From DAIOEK01 sp963721445 (GTDB lineage Bacteria > Chloroflexota > Anaerolineae > Anaerolineales > Anaerolineaceae): a DNA stretch of 64,000 nt. The DNA lies in NCBI GenBank assembly GCA_963721445.1, contig CAVRIZ010000005.1, forward strand, positions 62,001 through 126,000, given 5' to 3'. The position numbers and the translations under genes are program-made. Below are positions 19,297 to 28,817 of the stretch, piece by piece. The notes below the pieces were generated by a model that did no database searches, had not been told where the DNA came from, and saw only the letters and a list, made by a program, of their open reading frames with translations. How positions within the stretch are numbered: the first letter of the stretch is position 1; each line of letters begins with the position of its first letter.

Positions 19297-19824
19297 TTAC
19301 GCCTTAGAGTAGCTAACTCGATATTTTTCGTTCTTTTCTTTCATGATCAAATCAGCAATCAACGAATCCAACGATCCATTCTTATTTAAGTGACGCAACG
19401 ATTGGAGGATATCCAACCTGAGGAGATTGGCGTGTTTTTCCTGTGCACATTCCACGAACTGGTCGGTCAGGTGGGATACGACCCGTTGATATTGTTTGGG
19501 TTGAGCAGCCGCAATTTTCCAAACGTTTTGGATGCATTGTCGGGAAGTGATGAACTTCTCATCGCTTGTGTGAGCCAAGATGGCAGGTAATACCTTATCC
19601 ATTCTTCCCTGTGGATCACTTTTCGCCAGGTTGCAGAGCAACAATAGAGCAATAGTCCGTTGATATGAATTGGGGTCATTTACCCGTGAAACCAGATCGT
19701 CCCAAATTACATATGTCCAATCTACCGGTTGTTCAGTAATTGATAGAAGAGCTGTGAATGCTATCAAGCGGATTTGATCGTCAGTTGATTTTGTCTCTTG
19801 GTATTGATCCTGAATCGTATTCAT
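19297..19824 (-). CDS. Hypothetical all-helical protein (HEAT-like)
   Basis: Protein of 175 residues without a family I can name. It looks entirely alpha-helical, with repeating units such as WDDLVSRVNDPNSYQRTIALLLLCNLAK and DKVLPAILAHTSDEKFITSRQCIQNVWKI, which resemble HEAT/armadillo helices used for protein contacts. There is no signal peptide or membrane segment. I start at ATG 19824 because AGGGAAAGGG directly precedes it. It stands alone between lspA and the gene at 19927, both on the same strand. Confidence 0.65.
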   Translation of the reverse strand: MNTIQDQYQETKSTDDQIRLIAFTALLSITEQPVDWTYVIWDDLVSRVNDPNSYQRTIALLLLCNLAKSDPQGRMDKVLPAILAHTSDEKFITSRQCIQNVWKIAAAQPKQYQRVVSHLTDQFVECAQEKHANLLRLDILQSLRHLNKNGSLDSLIADLIMKEKNEKYRVSYSKA

Positions 19825-19926
19825 CCCTTTCCCTCCCAAATTATTTATACGGTTACCCTAATTTCGTGAAGATTCCCCCGGGAATCTCAAATCTATTAAT
19901 TTTACAACAGTCATTTATGAAGAGGT

Positions 19927-21627
19927 CTAAACCCGCTGGCTTTCAAGTGTAAAAATTCTTCGGAGGATCGCCAATGAGCAGGCATAGGTCGAATCCATCC
20001 CATAATAGGAAAGAGTGCCTTCGCCCAGGTTCTTACCCTTCAACATGGGCGTATCCGAAACATAATGCAAGGCTCCAAAATCCAGTGGGATATTGTACAA
20101 ATTCACAATTTCGTTAATTGGATATCGTTTTGGGCGGGTGGCTTCGTAAATGGCGCTGCAGAAATTTCCCAACTCCATTTCAATATCGGCAAATCCCTCC
20201 CGGTAAAACACATCCATAAGATGGGCATTTTGCAAAAATGTTCCCAAAACACAGATCGCTTTCTGATTATCCAGGATTGTTCCATAATTCAAAAATGGCG
20301 CAACATCCCCGGCGCTGAAGCAATTCTGAAAGAGGTAGGTATTATGAGAATGCTCATCTTGGACGACATTTGGAATGATCACATCCCCACGGGTTGCATT
20401 CAGGGAAGCCGACTTTCCCATCACATAGACACCCCGAATATCTGTTAAATGGACTGTCATAGTTGAGAGCAGATTATACGCGGCCAATCCCAACGGATAA
20501 TCGATATTTAAAATCACAGCGTGCCTATCTTGAATATTTTGAAAGCCAATATCTCCCAACCGCTTATCCATAATTGAAGGGTCAATTTTGTCCAACTCGA
20601 TCACCTGCGCTTCGACGTCAAATGTTTTTTGGGAAGAGATTCGGGTGATACCCTGGATATTTTCGGTTTGGAACTGTTTTTTCAGGGCTTTCTGGTTGGT
20701 CGTGGTATTCTGAAGCTTTTTCAGCGCGTAATACAGAAAATTTGCTCTATTCGAACGTAATTGACCACCTTTGATCTGCTGCCATTCTTTGTTCAAGTCC
20801 CCATTGGGATCCTTTTCGATAAATTTAATCACTTGGTCCGTTTGGACAGAAGAAATTCCGGTGAGCAGGTTTACCAGACTGTGCGTATTACTGGATACAA
20901 AGTAAACCGGACGTTCGGATAGGTCAGGAATGACACTGGTTATCGCCTCAAACCACTCATGAGTAGCACGCATATACTGGCTTAGCGATCCATTTAACAA
21001 CCGCACACTGAAAGAGAGCTCGCGGGATCGGATCTTTTCAAGCATCGGGATGAAATCATCACCCAGTAGCTCTTGGAAGCGATTCAGGTCTTCAAGAGAG
21101 ACTGCCAGATTAGCCGCAAATTGCTCCCATAGAACTGGATCTTGTAGGGTATAAACAAACGATTTTGCCGCTGGCCATCGTACGAGATTCCCGTGCAGCT
21201 TATTCCATTCCATCTGATAGGCGGTCAGTGTCGGGATGACATCTTCAATATCAGACCGGCTGGCGATAAAACAACCAAGTATGTCTTTACCATCGAAAAA
21301 ACAGCGCCTTCGGCGGGCACGAGCCGCCACTGACTGCCATTCCTCTATCTCTTTATAGCCGTTCCGCTTGAATACATCCGCATTCTGCCCCAGGACCAGA
21401 GTTTTTATCTCAGATATGCAACCAGGTAGACGCATGTAGGCGTAAATAAAGGCGGCAATATCCGGTTCCGGGCTGCGCGCTCCAGGGTGCATCAAGGAGT
21501 TCATCCCGGCGTGAACCTCTTCAATCGTCCGGATTTTAACGTCAACCGTTGAGCGTAATAGTGAATAAATCGTACTACGATATAGTTGGATTTCTTCTGA
21601 AGTGGCGCTGGGTACTTTTCGATCCAT
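19927..21627 (-). CDS. Conserved protein of unknown function, PNP-fold-like C-terminus
   Basis: Cytoplasmic protein of 566 residues that I cannot assign to a named family. Residues 1-330 look helical. The C-terminal 180 residues resemble the nucleoside phosphorylase/nucleosidase fold. RGVYVMGKSASLNATRGDVI followed by IPNVV parallels the phosphorylase G...GD..IP segment, and FADIEMELGNFCSAI parallels the ribose-binding MEl/MEa motif. It is therefore possibly a nucleosidase-like enzyme (inference). GGAGAAG precedes the ATG at 21627. It lies downstream of ileS but is separated by a strong terminator at 21711-21742, so it should have its own promoter. Confidence 0.75.
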   Translation of the reverse strand: MDRKVPSATSEEIQLYRSTIYSLLRSTVDVKIRTIEEVHAGMNSLMHPGARSPEPDIAAFIYAYMRLPGCISEIKTLVLGQNADVFKRNGYKEIEEWQSVAARARRRRCFFDGKDILGCFIASRSDIEDVIPTLTAYQMEWNKLHGNLVRWPAAKSFVYTLQDPVLWEQFAANLAVSLEDLNRFQELLGDDFIPMLEKIRSRELSFSVRLLNGSLSQYMRATHEWFEAITSVIPDLSERPVYFVSSNTHSLVNLLTGISSVQTDQVIKFIEKDPNGDLNKEWQQIKGGQLRSNRANFLYYALKKLQNTTTNQKALKKQFQTENIQGITRISSQKTFDVEAQVIELDKIDPSIMDKRLGDIGFQNIQDRHAVILNIDYPLGLAAYNLLSTMTVHLTDIRGVYVMGKSASLNATRGDVIIPNVVQDEHSHNTYLFQNCFSAGDVAPFLNYGTILDNQKAICVLGTFLQNAHLMDVFYREGFADIEMELGNFCSAIYEATRPKRYPINEIVNLYNIPLDFGALHYVSDTPMLKGKNLGEGTLSYYGMDSTYACSLAILRRIFTLESQRV

Positions 21628-21710
21628 TTCTTCTCCTCTGTATTTTCAGCGTGTCTGTATTGTACCCTTGATGAGACAACACTCGCAATTAGCTGTGGGA
21701 GAATAATATG

Positions 21711-21742
21711 AAAAAGAGGAGCAGGGAATTCTCTACTCCTCT
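21711..21742 (-). terminator. Rho-independent terminator of ileS
   Basis: On the minus strand AGAGGAG pairs with CTCCTCT around an interior of about 14 bases, followed by TTTT. It starts 34 bases after the ileS stop codon. Confidence 0.75.
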
Positions 21743-21776
21743 CAATTAATTGAAGATGCTCGTTTTGGATGATTCT

Positions 21777-24700
21777 TTACTGCTTCTTCTCGAGTTTTAT
21801 GGCGACTGTTTCTCCATCAAAGCTATCCTGGTACCAATCGGGATCTCCACCTGTTTTCTCCAATTTGACTGCCAGCGTTTCACCCATAATGTAATCGCGG
21901 AATGACCCAACGGCTTGAGCAAGCCCTTCAGATGCCTCAAAGTAGATGTGGATTCGGTCAGAGATATCAAAATCGAGCTGTTTACGAAGGTCTTGCACCC
22001 TTCGGACAAATTCTCTCGCCTGACCTTCGCGTATCAATTCGGGAGTCAGGTCGGTCACCAAAGCAGCCAGGTAGCCGCCTTCAGACGCCACGGCATATCC
22101 TGCCTTTGCCTGAGCGCGGACTTCTACTTCGTCAGGCAGCAATTCGATAGCCTGTCCGTCCACTTCCACAACCAGCGGCTCTCCTGCCAGAAGAATTCGG
22201 GCAGCAGGTTCGGCAGGTGCTTCCATCACTGCCGTGCGAATTGCAGGGAACAACTTGCCATACTTCTGACCCAATTGTTTTGGCAATGGATTAAGAACAA
22301 ATGAAACCGCTTCATCCGCCGCATCCAGCACACGAACATGCTTAACGTTCAATTCATCAGCCAGGATGTCTGCATATTTGGTAACAACCAGGCGCTCATC
22401 TGGATTAGAGACTGCGTAAGCTACTTCTGCCAGGGGTTGGCGAACTTTCCGGCTGGCTTTATTGCGGGCTGCATGCCCCAGAGAAGCCAGCTTCATAGTG
22501 AGCGCCATCTCCTCGTTCAACGATTCATCAATGAGACCTGGATCGTAGGTTGGCCAATCAGTAAGGTGTACTGATTCCATCGCATCAGGATTCACGGAAC
22601 CTACCAGATTCTGATAAAGCTCATCAGAGAGGAAAGGCATGGTTGGTGCGAGAAGCTGACTGACAGCGACCAATGCCGTATAGAGCGTCGCATACGCCGC
22701 CTGTTTGTCGGCATCTGTGTCACTCTTCCAGAAACGTCTGCGGGAACGGCGCAAGTACCAGGTGGAAAGCTGGTTCACAAAGTTTTCAAGTGGTCTGGTA
22801 GCACCGGTCACATCGTAATTCTCGTAAGCAGTTGTCACATCCCGGATCAAAGTATTCACATACGATAACAACCAGCGATCCAGCTCGCTATATTGCGGTT
22901 TGATGGATGAATCAGGCTGCCAGCCATCCAGTCTGGCATAGGTGACAAAGAAAGAATAGGTGTTCCAGAGGGTCAACGTGAAATTTCGTACCACTTCTCC
23001 GACCATATCGACAGAAAATCGGCGTTCCTGACCGGGAGGACTGGCTGTATACAACGTCCAGCGGAATGCATCCGCTCCGTGGGTATTAATCACCGACCAC
23101 GGTTCGATCACATTGCCCTTCGTCTTGGACATTTTTGACCCGTCTTCATCCAAAATTAACCCCAGGCATATAACATTCTTGTAACATTCCTGCTCAAATA
23201 ACAGGGTGCTGATAGCATGTAGAGAGTAGAACCAACCCCGAGTCTGATCAACCGCTTCACAAATATAGTCGGCGGGGAATTGGTTCTTGAAATTCTCCTG
23301 GTTTTCAAACGGATAATGCCACTGAGCCACAGGCATGGATCCAGAGTCGAACCATACATCGATCAGTTCCGGTACACGGGTCATAGTCTCATTACATTTC
23401 GGGCAGGGATAATGAACATGATCCACATGAGGCCGGTGCAAATCCAAATTGGTCAGATCGCGATCTGCCTTTTGGGATAATTCAGCTACGGAGCCAACCG
23501 CTTCCTGGTATCCACATGCTTCACATTGCCAGACAGGCAACGGTGTACCCCAATACCGTTCACGACCCAACGCCCAGTCAATGTTGTTGGCAAGCCAATT
23601 CCCGAAACGACCATTCTTAATGTGGGCGGGTACCCAATTGATATTCTCATTCAAGCCAACGAGTTTGTCTTTATACTTGCTGGTACGCACATACCATGTC
23701 TTGCGGGCATAATAAAGCAGAGGTGTTCCACATCGCCAGCAGAACGGGTAAGTATGGGTATAGGTTTCATATCTGAACACCAATCCGCGCGCATCCAGAT
23801 CCTGCGCGATCGAAGGGTCAGCCTCTTTAACAAAGACTCCGCTCCAGGGACGGACTTCTTTTATAAATGTGCCATCCGGTGCAACGGTCTGAAGGATCGG
23901 TAGATTATGGATCTCAGCCATGGCCATATCATCCGCACCGAACGCGGGAGCCAGATGGACTAATCCGGTGCCATCCTCCGTCGTAACAAAATCCGCATTG
24001 ATCACATAATGAGACGGTTTATCGGCAGGAAGGAAAGTGAATAAGGGTTGATACTTCTTCCCCTTCAATGCCTTCCCTTTAAACCTGTCCACGACTTTAA
24101 CCTCTTCACCTCGAAAGACTTTCTCCAGCAAGGCTTCTGCAAGGATCAATTTTTCAGATCCCCCTTCAGGGAGCGGTCTTTCCACCGTTACATAGTCCAC
24201 CTCCGGGTGAGCCGCGACCGCCACGTTGGCAGGTAGAGTCCAAGGAGTGGTGGTCCATACCAGTAAGGATGTTCCAGGTTTATCCACCAGGGGCAGGCGA
24301 AAGAAAATAGAGGGATCTACCGCTTCATGATACCCTTGCGCCACTTCGTGGTCGGACAATGGGGTACCACAGCGCGGGCAATAAGGTACCACTTTAAATC
24401 CCTGATAGAGTAGGTCTTTCTCCCAAAAGCTTTTCAGGATCCACCATACTGATTCGATGTATTCATTATGGAAGGTCACATACGCTGTCTCGAGATCCAC
24501 CCAGTACCCGATTCGATCAGTCAGCTTCTCCCATTCCTGGATATAGGTGAATGCCAATTCGCGGCAGAGTTCATTAAATTTAGCTATCCCAAAATCTTCA
24601 ATTTGTTGTTTGTTGGTGAAACCCAACTTCTTTTCCACTTCGATCTCGACCGGAAGACCGTGGGTATCCCAACCACCCCGCCGGCTGACATGGAATCCGC

Positions 24701-24926
24701 GCATGGTTTTATAACGGGGAAAGATATCCTTGAAGGAGCGCGCCAACACATGGTGGACACCTGGTTTACCATTGGCAGTCGGCGGCCCTTCGTAAAAAAC
24801 ATATTCTGGTCTCCCACGCCGTAATTCATCAGAGTGCTTAAAAACGTTATAGACCTTCCAATGGCGGAGCATGCGCTCTTCCATTTGAACAACATCCAAT
24901 TTCGGTGAAACGGGTTTAAAACTCAT
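21777..24926 (-). CDS. ileS: Isoleucyl-tRNA synthetase with swapped signature motif (GVHH)
   Basis: Charges tRNA-Ile with isoleucine and edits valine. At 1049 residues it resembles the IleRS2 (eukaryote-like) type. Class I motifs: the HIGH-equivalent at residues 56-59 reads G-V-H-H within NGKPGVHHVLA, where HxGH is expected; the KMSKS-equivalent KMSKT is at about 598-602. The editing domain (TTPWTLPANVA), zinc-type CxxC pairs (YCPRCG, CWRCG, CEACG, CPKC) and the anticodon-binding region (SELDRWLLSYVN) are present. A T-box leader with its own promoter precedes it at 24963-25265 and a terminator follows. The GVHH reading is in an otherwise intact frame, so it is not a sequencing slip of one base. 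Confidence 0.97.
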   Translation of the reverse strand: MSFKPVSPKLDVVQMEERMLRHWKVYNVFKHSDELRRGRPEYVFYEGPPTANGKPGVHHVLARSFKDIFPRYKTMRGFHVSRRGGWDTHGLPVEIEVEKKLGFTNKQQIEDFGIAKFNELCRELAFTYIQEWEKLTDRIGYWVDLETAYVTFHNEYIESVWWILKSFWEKDLLYQGFKVVPYCPRCGTPLSDHEVAQGYHEAVDPSIFFRLPLVDKPGTSLLVWTTTPWTLPANVAVAAHPEVDYVTVERPLPEGGSEKLILAEALLEKVFRGEEVKVVDRFKGKALKGKKYQPLFTFLPADKPSHYVINADFVTTEDGTGLVHLAPAFGADDMAMAEIHNLPILQTVAPDGTFIKEVRPWSGVFVKEADPSIAQDLDARGLVFRYETYTHTYPFCWRCGTPLLYYARKTWYVRTSKYKDKLVGLNENINWVPAHIKNGRFGNWLANNIDWALGRERYWGTPLPVWQCEACGYQEAVGSVAELSQKADRDLTNLDLHRPHVDHVHYPCPKCNETMTRVPELIDVWFDSGSMPVAQWHYPFENQENFKNQFPADYICEAVDQTRGWFYSLHAISTLLFEQECYKNVICLGLILDEDGSKMSKTKGNVIEPWSVINTHGADAFRWTLYTASPPGQERRFSVDMVGEVVRNFTLTLWNTYSFFVTYARLDGWQPDSSIKPQYSELDRWLLSYVNTLIRDVTTAYENYDVTGATRPLENFVNQLSTWYLRRSRRRFWKSDTDADKQAAYATLYTALVAVSQLLAPTMPFLSDELYQNLVGSVNPDAMESVHLTDWPTYDPGLIDESLNEEMALTMKLASLGHAARNKASRKVRQPLAEVAYAVSNPDERLVVTKYADILADELNVKHVRVLDAADEAVSFVLNPLPKQLGQKYGKLFPAIRTAVMEAPAEPAARILLAGEPLVVEVDGQAIELLPDEVEVRAQAKAGYAVASEGGYLAALVTDLTPELIREGQAREFVRRVQDLRKQLDFDISDRIHIYFEASEGLAQAVGSFRDYIMGETLAVKLEKTGGDPDWYQDSFDGETVAIKLEKKQ

Positions 24927-24962
24927 TCACAAACCTCCAATAGGGAGAAAATCGACAATTAA

Positions 24963-25230
24963 TAAAAAAGCTCACATCCCGACAGGGACGAGAGCTTTTG
25001 GTCTCGCGGTACCACCCTGGTTCTCACAATTGTAAGCACCTTGATGAATAAAGTCGTTGTCGACACTATTCCCATCTTGTTAACGGAGATGATTCCGGCG
25101 CACCTACTTGGGATATCCCGTTCAGATTACAACTCCCGAAGGATTTTCAATCTGGCTCACCTTCCCGACTTGCACCATCTCGGGATCGCTGGGTGGTCCA
25201 ACCAGATCTACTCTTTTCGATCATCGCTTT
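24963..25230 (-). ncRNA. T-box riboswitch leader (tRNA-Ile responsive)
   Basis: Leader RNA that senses uncharged tRNA and controls ileS by antitermination. On the minus strand it has AGAGTAGA (specifier-loop 5' side) and the distal stem GATCCCGAGATGGTGCAAG. GGAATCATC follows with a probable ATC (Ile) specifier at 25091-25093, then the conserved T-box AGGGTGGTACCGCG at 25018-25005. The terminator is AAAGCTC...GAGCTTTTTT at 24999-24963, whose 5' part competes with the T-box antiterminator. The ATG of ileS lies 37 bases further. The specifier is inferred from position. Confidence 0.92.
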
Positions 25231-25236
25231 GTGCTC

Positions 25237-25265
25237 ATTATCTCATATGGATAAGGTCGCGTCAA
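25237..25265 (-). promoter_or_regulatory. Promoter of the T-box/ileS transcript
   Basis: TTGACG (25265-25260) and GATAAT (25242-25237) are exactly 17 bases apart on the minus strand, with TGA directly before the -10. The predicted start is near 25230, the 5' end of the T-box leader. Confidence 0.75.
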
Positions 25266-25288
25266 TGGAGTGCGTGAACCAGGGTCGT

Positions 25289-26438
25289 CTAATGACATGA
25301 TGCACTTCCACTGTCAGAATACCCACCCGGCTCGGTAGGGATGAACAGCCATTCATAGCTATCTGGCCAGAGGGTAAACTAAATCACCCCGAACGTGGAG
25401 TTATCACGAGCGTAGCTATTCTTTTAAATCTTGGCAAAGTCTATCAATTTCACTCCACCAGTGCCAACGATGAACTCCTGGATCCCGTTTTCAAAATCCA
25501 AGTCGCCATCAGGAGATTGGGGGGCATAGCGTTCGTACAAGTGCGAGTCACCATTCACAACGACTTCCGCGCCGTATTCATACAGAGCGTCCCAGAAATC
25601 AAGGACACGTTTATTATTACCATCTGGTCCTGAACTAAACCGTGGATGATGCCAGTATGCCAGGGTGCATTTATTCGGATGGGAAGCCAGGTCAGCGCGC
25701 AACCATTTCTCCTGCTTTGATCCTCGATCACAGGAAACAAACCCACAATTGCTATTCAGAACAATAATGTGCCATTCTCCGAGATCATAGCTGTAATAGC
25801 CTTTGCCTTTTGTGCCAGCTCTACCTCCGAAATAATCATAATACCCCTTGCCATCTTCGTAGCCATAATCATGGTTACCCGCGCTGGGATGCATCCAATT
25901 CTTGAAACCTGCCCCAGGTGGGACCAAAACAATCACGGTATTGGTAAGGTTCCCCCTCTTCATTCGAATTGTCCCCGGCTGTAAATAATTGGGCTGGAAT
26001 GCTTTCGATCAATACCGCGGTTTGATCATCACCATCATGACCGCAAATACTGATATCTCCAGCGCCAACCAACAGTACCGGTGTGGCCAGAATCTGGGTT
26101 GGAGTGGGTGTCACGGTAATGGTTGGTGTTGGAGTAACCAAAATAACAGGCGGAGGGGTGTTCGTTGCAGAACTGGTCTGAGTAGGCGTTCGGGTGATAC
26201 TTGGAGTCAGCGTTTGAGTCCGGGTCGGCGTGCCAGTTTTTGTGGAAGAGGGCTGGATGGTCGTTGGAATGGACGCACGTACGGTTTCTGATCCGGAGAC
26301 CGCGACCATGGCTTTTCCTGCCTCAATTACTGGTTCCCATGTGCCGCAGCTGCTCAGGATTATGCACGATAGTGCCAGCGAGACTGCGATTAGGAATGGT
26401 TTGGTTGCTTTGCCGAAAGGATCGCTTCTTAAATTCAT
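25289..26438 (-). pseudogene. Decayed lipoprotein calcineurin-like metallophosphoesterase
   Basis: Reading from ATG 26438: a lipoprotein signal peptide (lipobox LSSC near residue 31), a Thr/Pro-rich linker of about 70 residues, then a purple-acid-phosphatase-like domain with GDIS, AGDNSN, GNHDYG and YWHHP metal motifs. One extra C near 25915 shifts the frame. The restored frame runs into TAA at 25424-25426, yet continues in frame with family-like sequence (NSYARDNSTFG), then TAG at 25379-25381, then FTLWPDSYEWLFIP to a final TAG at 25289-25291. The usual GHxH metal motif is GDSH here. One frameshift, two nonsense codons and a lost histidine argue for genuine decay. If active it would act outside the membrane. 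A -10-like TATAAT ends 5 bases before the ATG. Confidence 0.75.
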
Positions 26439-26594
26439 AATTAATTATATGCAGCCTTCATCGACACTATTATTTGGACTATCTACCAAGGAAAGATTCA
26501 AATCAATGCCTGTAACATTCTTGGGGAAAATGATCGATATAAAATAATGTTGAATATTTGTAAGATGCATAGAAAATATGGACTATCCAACTCG

Positions 26595-27907
26595 CTATTC
26601 TTCACCAGTTATCACATCATAGAATAGGGGCAATGGCTCCACCGGCTCGGTTGACCAGGCAAATGCGCCCATTACCTGTTCTTTGGATATTTCCAAAGAT
26701 TCCTGGGTTCTCGCATGAACGATGAATAATGGATCCCCTTTTTCGACTCGATCGCCGACTTTACGTAGAATAACCAGACCAACCGCATAGTCGATTAGAT
26801 CCCCTTTCTTAGCCCGACCCGCGCCCATCTCTACAGATGTCTCACCCACGACCCGGGCATTGATCTCATCGATAAATCCATTCGCTGGAGCCAGGACTGT
26901 CTCGATATATGGCGCTTGGGGAAGATGTTGCGGCTCGTCCACGTAGAGTAGATTGCCTCCCTGCGCCTGAATTAATTTACGGAACATCTCCCAGCCCTTG
27001 CCGTTATCCAATGCTTCTTCTGCCATCCAACGTGCCAGGGTCAAATCCCGAGCTTTTCCTCCAATCAACAGGAGATGGGAAGCCACTACCAGACAGTGCT
27101 CTCGAAAGTCGGAAGGGCCTTTTCCATGTAATGTATCAATCGCTTCCTTGACTTCAAGCGCATTTCCAACCGCGTGACCCAACGGTTGATTCATATCCGA
27201 TAACAACGCGGTGACTTTTCTTCCGCTCAGATTACCTATTGAAACCATCAATTTTGCCAGTGTACGCGCTTCGGTAACATTTTTCATAAATGCGCCATGC
27301 CCAATTTTTACATCCAGAACGATTGCCTGAGCTCCAGCCGCAATTTTTTTACTCATGACCGATGATGCGATCAAAGGGATGGATTGGACAGTCCCAGTGA
27401 CGTCGCGCAACGCATATAGTTTTCCATCTGCCGGCGCCAGATCACCTGTTTGACCGGTTAGAACAATCCCCAATAATTTCAGTTGTGAGATAAATTCATC
27501 TTTCGTAAGATCGGTTCGAAAACCCGGAATGGACTCCAATTTATCGAGAGTACCCCCGAAAAACCCAATCCGCGACCGGACATTTTCCCGACCGGTAATC
27601 CGCATGCGGCAACAACAGGTTCTACAACCAGGGTAGTTTTGTCACCAACTCCCCCTGTGGAATGTTTGTCGACCGCGATCGTCACGATCTTGGATAAGTC
27701 AATCCTTTCACCGGAGTTCGCCATTGCCAGTGTGAGCTCAGTCGTCTCTCGCGCAGATAAGCCATTCAGGAGGACAGCCATAGCCCATGCAGACACCTGG
27801 TAATCTGGAATGGACCCATCCGTGATCCCATTCACAAAGAAAATAATTTCTTCCTTTGTCAATTCTTTATGGTCACGGACCTTTTCAATCACTTCCACGG
27901 CTCGCAT
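26595..27907 (-). CDS. Pyrimidine-nucleoside (thymidine) phosphorylase, one frameshift
   Basis: Phosphorolysis of thymidine/uridine in pyrimidine salvage. The N-terminal frame (27907 to about 27560) has ELTKEEI, the DKHSTGGVGDKTTL phosphate loop and KMSGRGLGF. The second frame resumes at GGTLDKLESIPGF and runs to 26595, including the C-terminal barrel-sandwich part. The break coincides with an A-run at 27559-27563 (T-run in the gene); restoring one base gives a normal length of about 437 residues. I start at ATG 27907 with GAGGTGG upstream. The homopolymer site makes a sequencing error the simplest explanation. Whether it prefers thymidine (DeoA) or both pyrimidines (Pdp) is not decided. Confidence 0.85.
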
Positions 27908-27949
27908 AGTCCACCTCATCCAGTCTGTAAGACAAATAATATTGTCCTT

Positions 27950-27955
27950 ATTATA
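27950..27955 (-). promoter_or_regulatory. -10 box of the nucleoside phosphorylase gene
   Basis: TATAAT on the minus strand, 42 bases before the ATG at 27907 and downstream of the jag terminator. No convincing -35 box is seen at the standard distance. Confidence 0.4.
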
Positions 27956-28000
27956 CTCAACGATAACAAACCAATTGAGTCGCTCTTCCGCCATCCAAAC

Positions 28001-28029
28001 AAAAAACCTCCCCTGCGATTGAGGGGAGG
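28001..28029 (-). terminator. Rho-independent terminator of the rpmH-jag operon
   Basis: On the minus strand CCTCCCCT pairs perfectly with AGGGGAGG around a 7-base loop, then TTTTTT. It begins 21 bases after the jag stop codon. Confidence 0.85.
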
Positions 28030-28049
28030 CGATGATTGAAGTTCGGAAA

Positions 28050-28808
28050 TTACTTTTTTAGAATGATGGTCAGTTTACGATTGGGCTCTTCTCCGGTGCT
28101 CTCGGTCGTCACCTGAGGGTGATCGCGTAAAGCAAGGTGAACAATTCTTCGCTCATTCGCGGGCATTGGTTCAAGGATCTGCCTTCGACCAGTGGCTATC
28201 GCCTGCTCCGCCATTTTCAATGCCAATTGCCGTAGTTGGCGTTCGCGTCGACCGCGATACCCTTCCACATCAATTGTGAGTGGCATCCACTTTTCCAACC
28301 GTTTCCCCACGATCAGGCTGGCGATATACTGTAGCGCGTTGAGTGTTTCTGATTTGCGTCCGATAAGTATACTGAGGTCTGTTCCTGTGACTTCCACAAG
28401 AACCCCTTTTTGGTCGTCGGGTTCATCCGCATCCACGAAAGTGGATGTAACTTGAGCAGAAATTTGCATCTTCTCGAGCAACTCACTGACGGTCTCACGC
28501 GCCACTTTCAATGTAGGGTCTTCACCAGTATCATAAGTTTTTTGTGGTTTTGAAGTCTTAAGTAACTCTGGTTTAGGCTCGATCTCAATTACGCGCGAGG
28601 TGATATTTTCTGGAAGGGGAACCCCGTTCTTCACGATGATTTTAATACGTGATTGTCGGGTACCCAAACCAAGAAAGCCTTTACTGCCTTCATCCATTAT
28701 TTCGATATCCACATCATCTACAGACAAATTTAAGTCTTCAAGACCTTTTTCGATCGCTTCCTCCACACTCGGGGCGATGATTTCCAGAGAAGTTCTCTCG
28801 TTTGCCAT
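28050..28808 (-). CDS. jag: RNA-binding protein Jag/KhpB
   Basis: Cytoplasmic RNA-binding protein (partner of KhpA in other bacteria, linked to cell-envelope control). Of 252 residues, the first 50 form the Jag-N domain (EGSKGFLGLGTRQ). After a linker, a KH domain has ILIGRKSETLNALQY at about residues 138-152, and the C-terminal R3H domain has MPANERRIVHLALRDHPQV. AGAGGTAG precedes the ATG at 28808. It follows yidC by 9 bases, the standard order, and closes the operon. Confidence 0.93.
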   Translation of the reverse strand: MANERTSLEIIAPSVEEAIEKGLEDLNLSVDDVDIEIMDEGSKGFLGLGTRQSRIKIIVKNGVPLPENITSRVIEIEPKPELLKTSKPQKTYDTGEDPTLKVARETVSELLEKMQISAQVTSTFVDADEPDDQKGVLVEVTGTDLSILIGRKSETLNALQYIASLIVGKRLEKWMPLTIDVEGYRGRRERQLRQLALKMAEQAIATGRRQILEPMPANERRIVHLALRDHPQVTTESTGEEPNRKLTIILKK

Positions 28809-28817
28809 AACTACCTC

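Noticed and set aside
26090..26290. Tandem DNA repeat in the phosphoesterase gene
   Set aside because: The repetitiveness is the low-complexity Thr/Pro linker of a lipoprotein, with no regular unit length.
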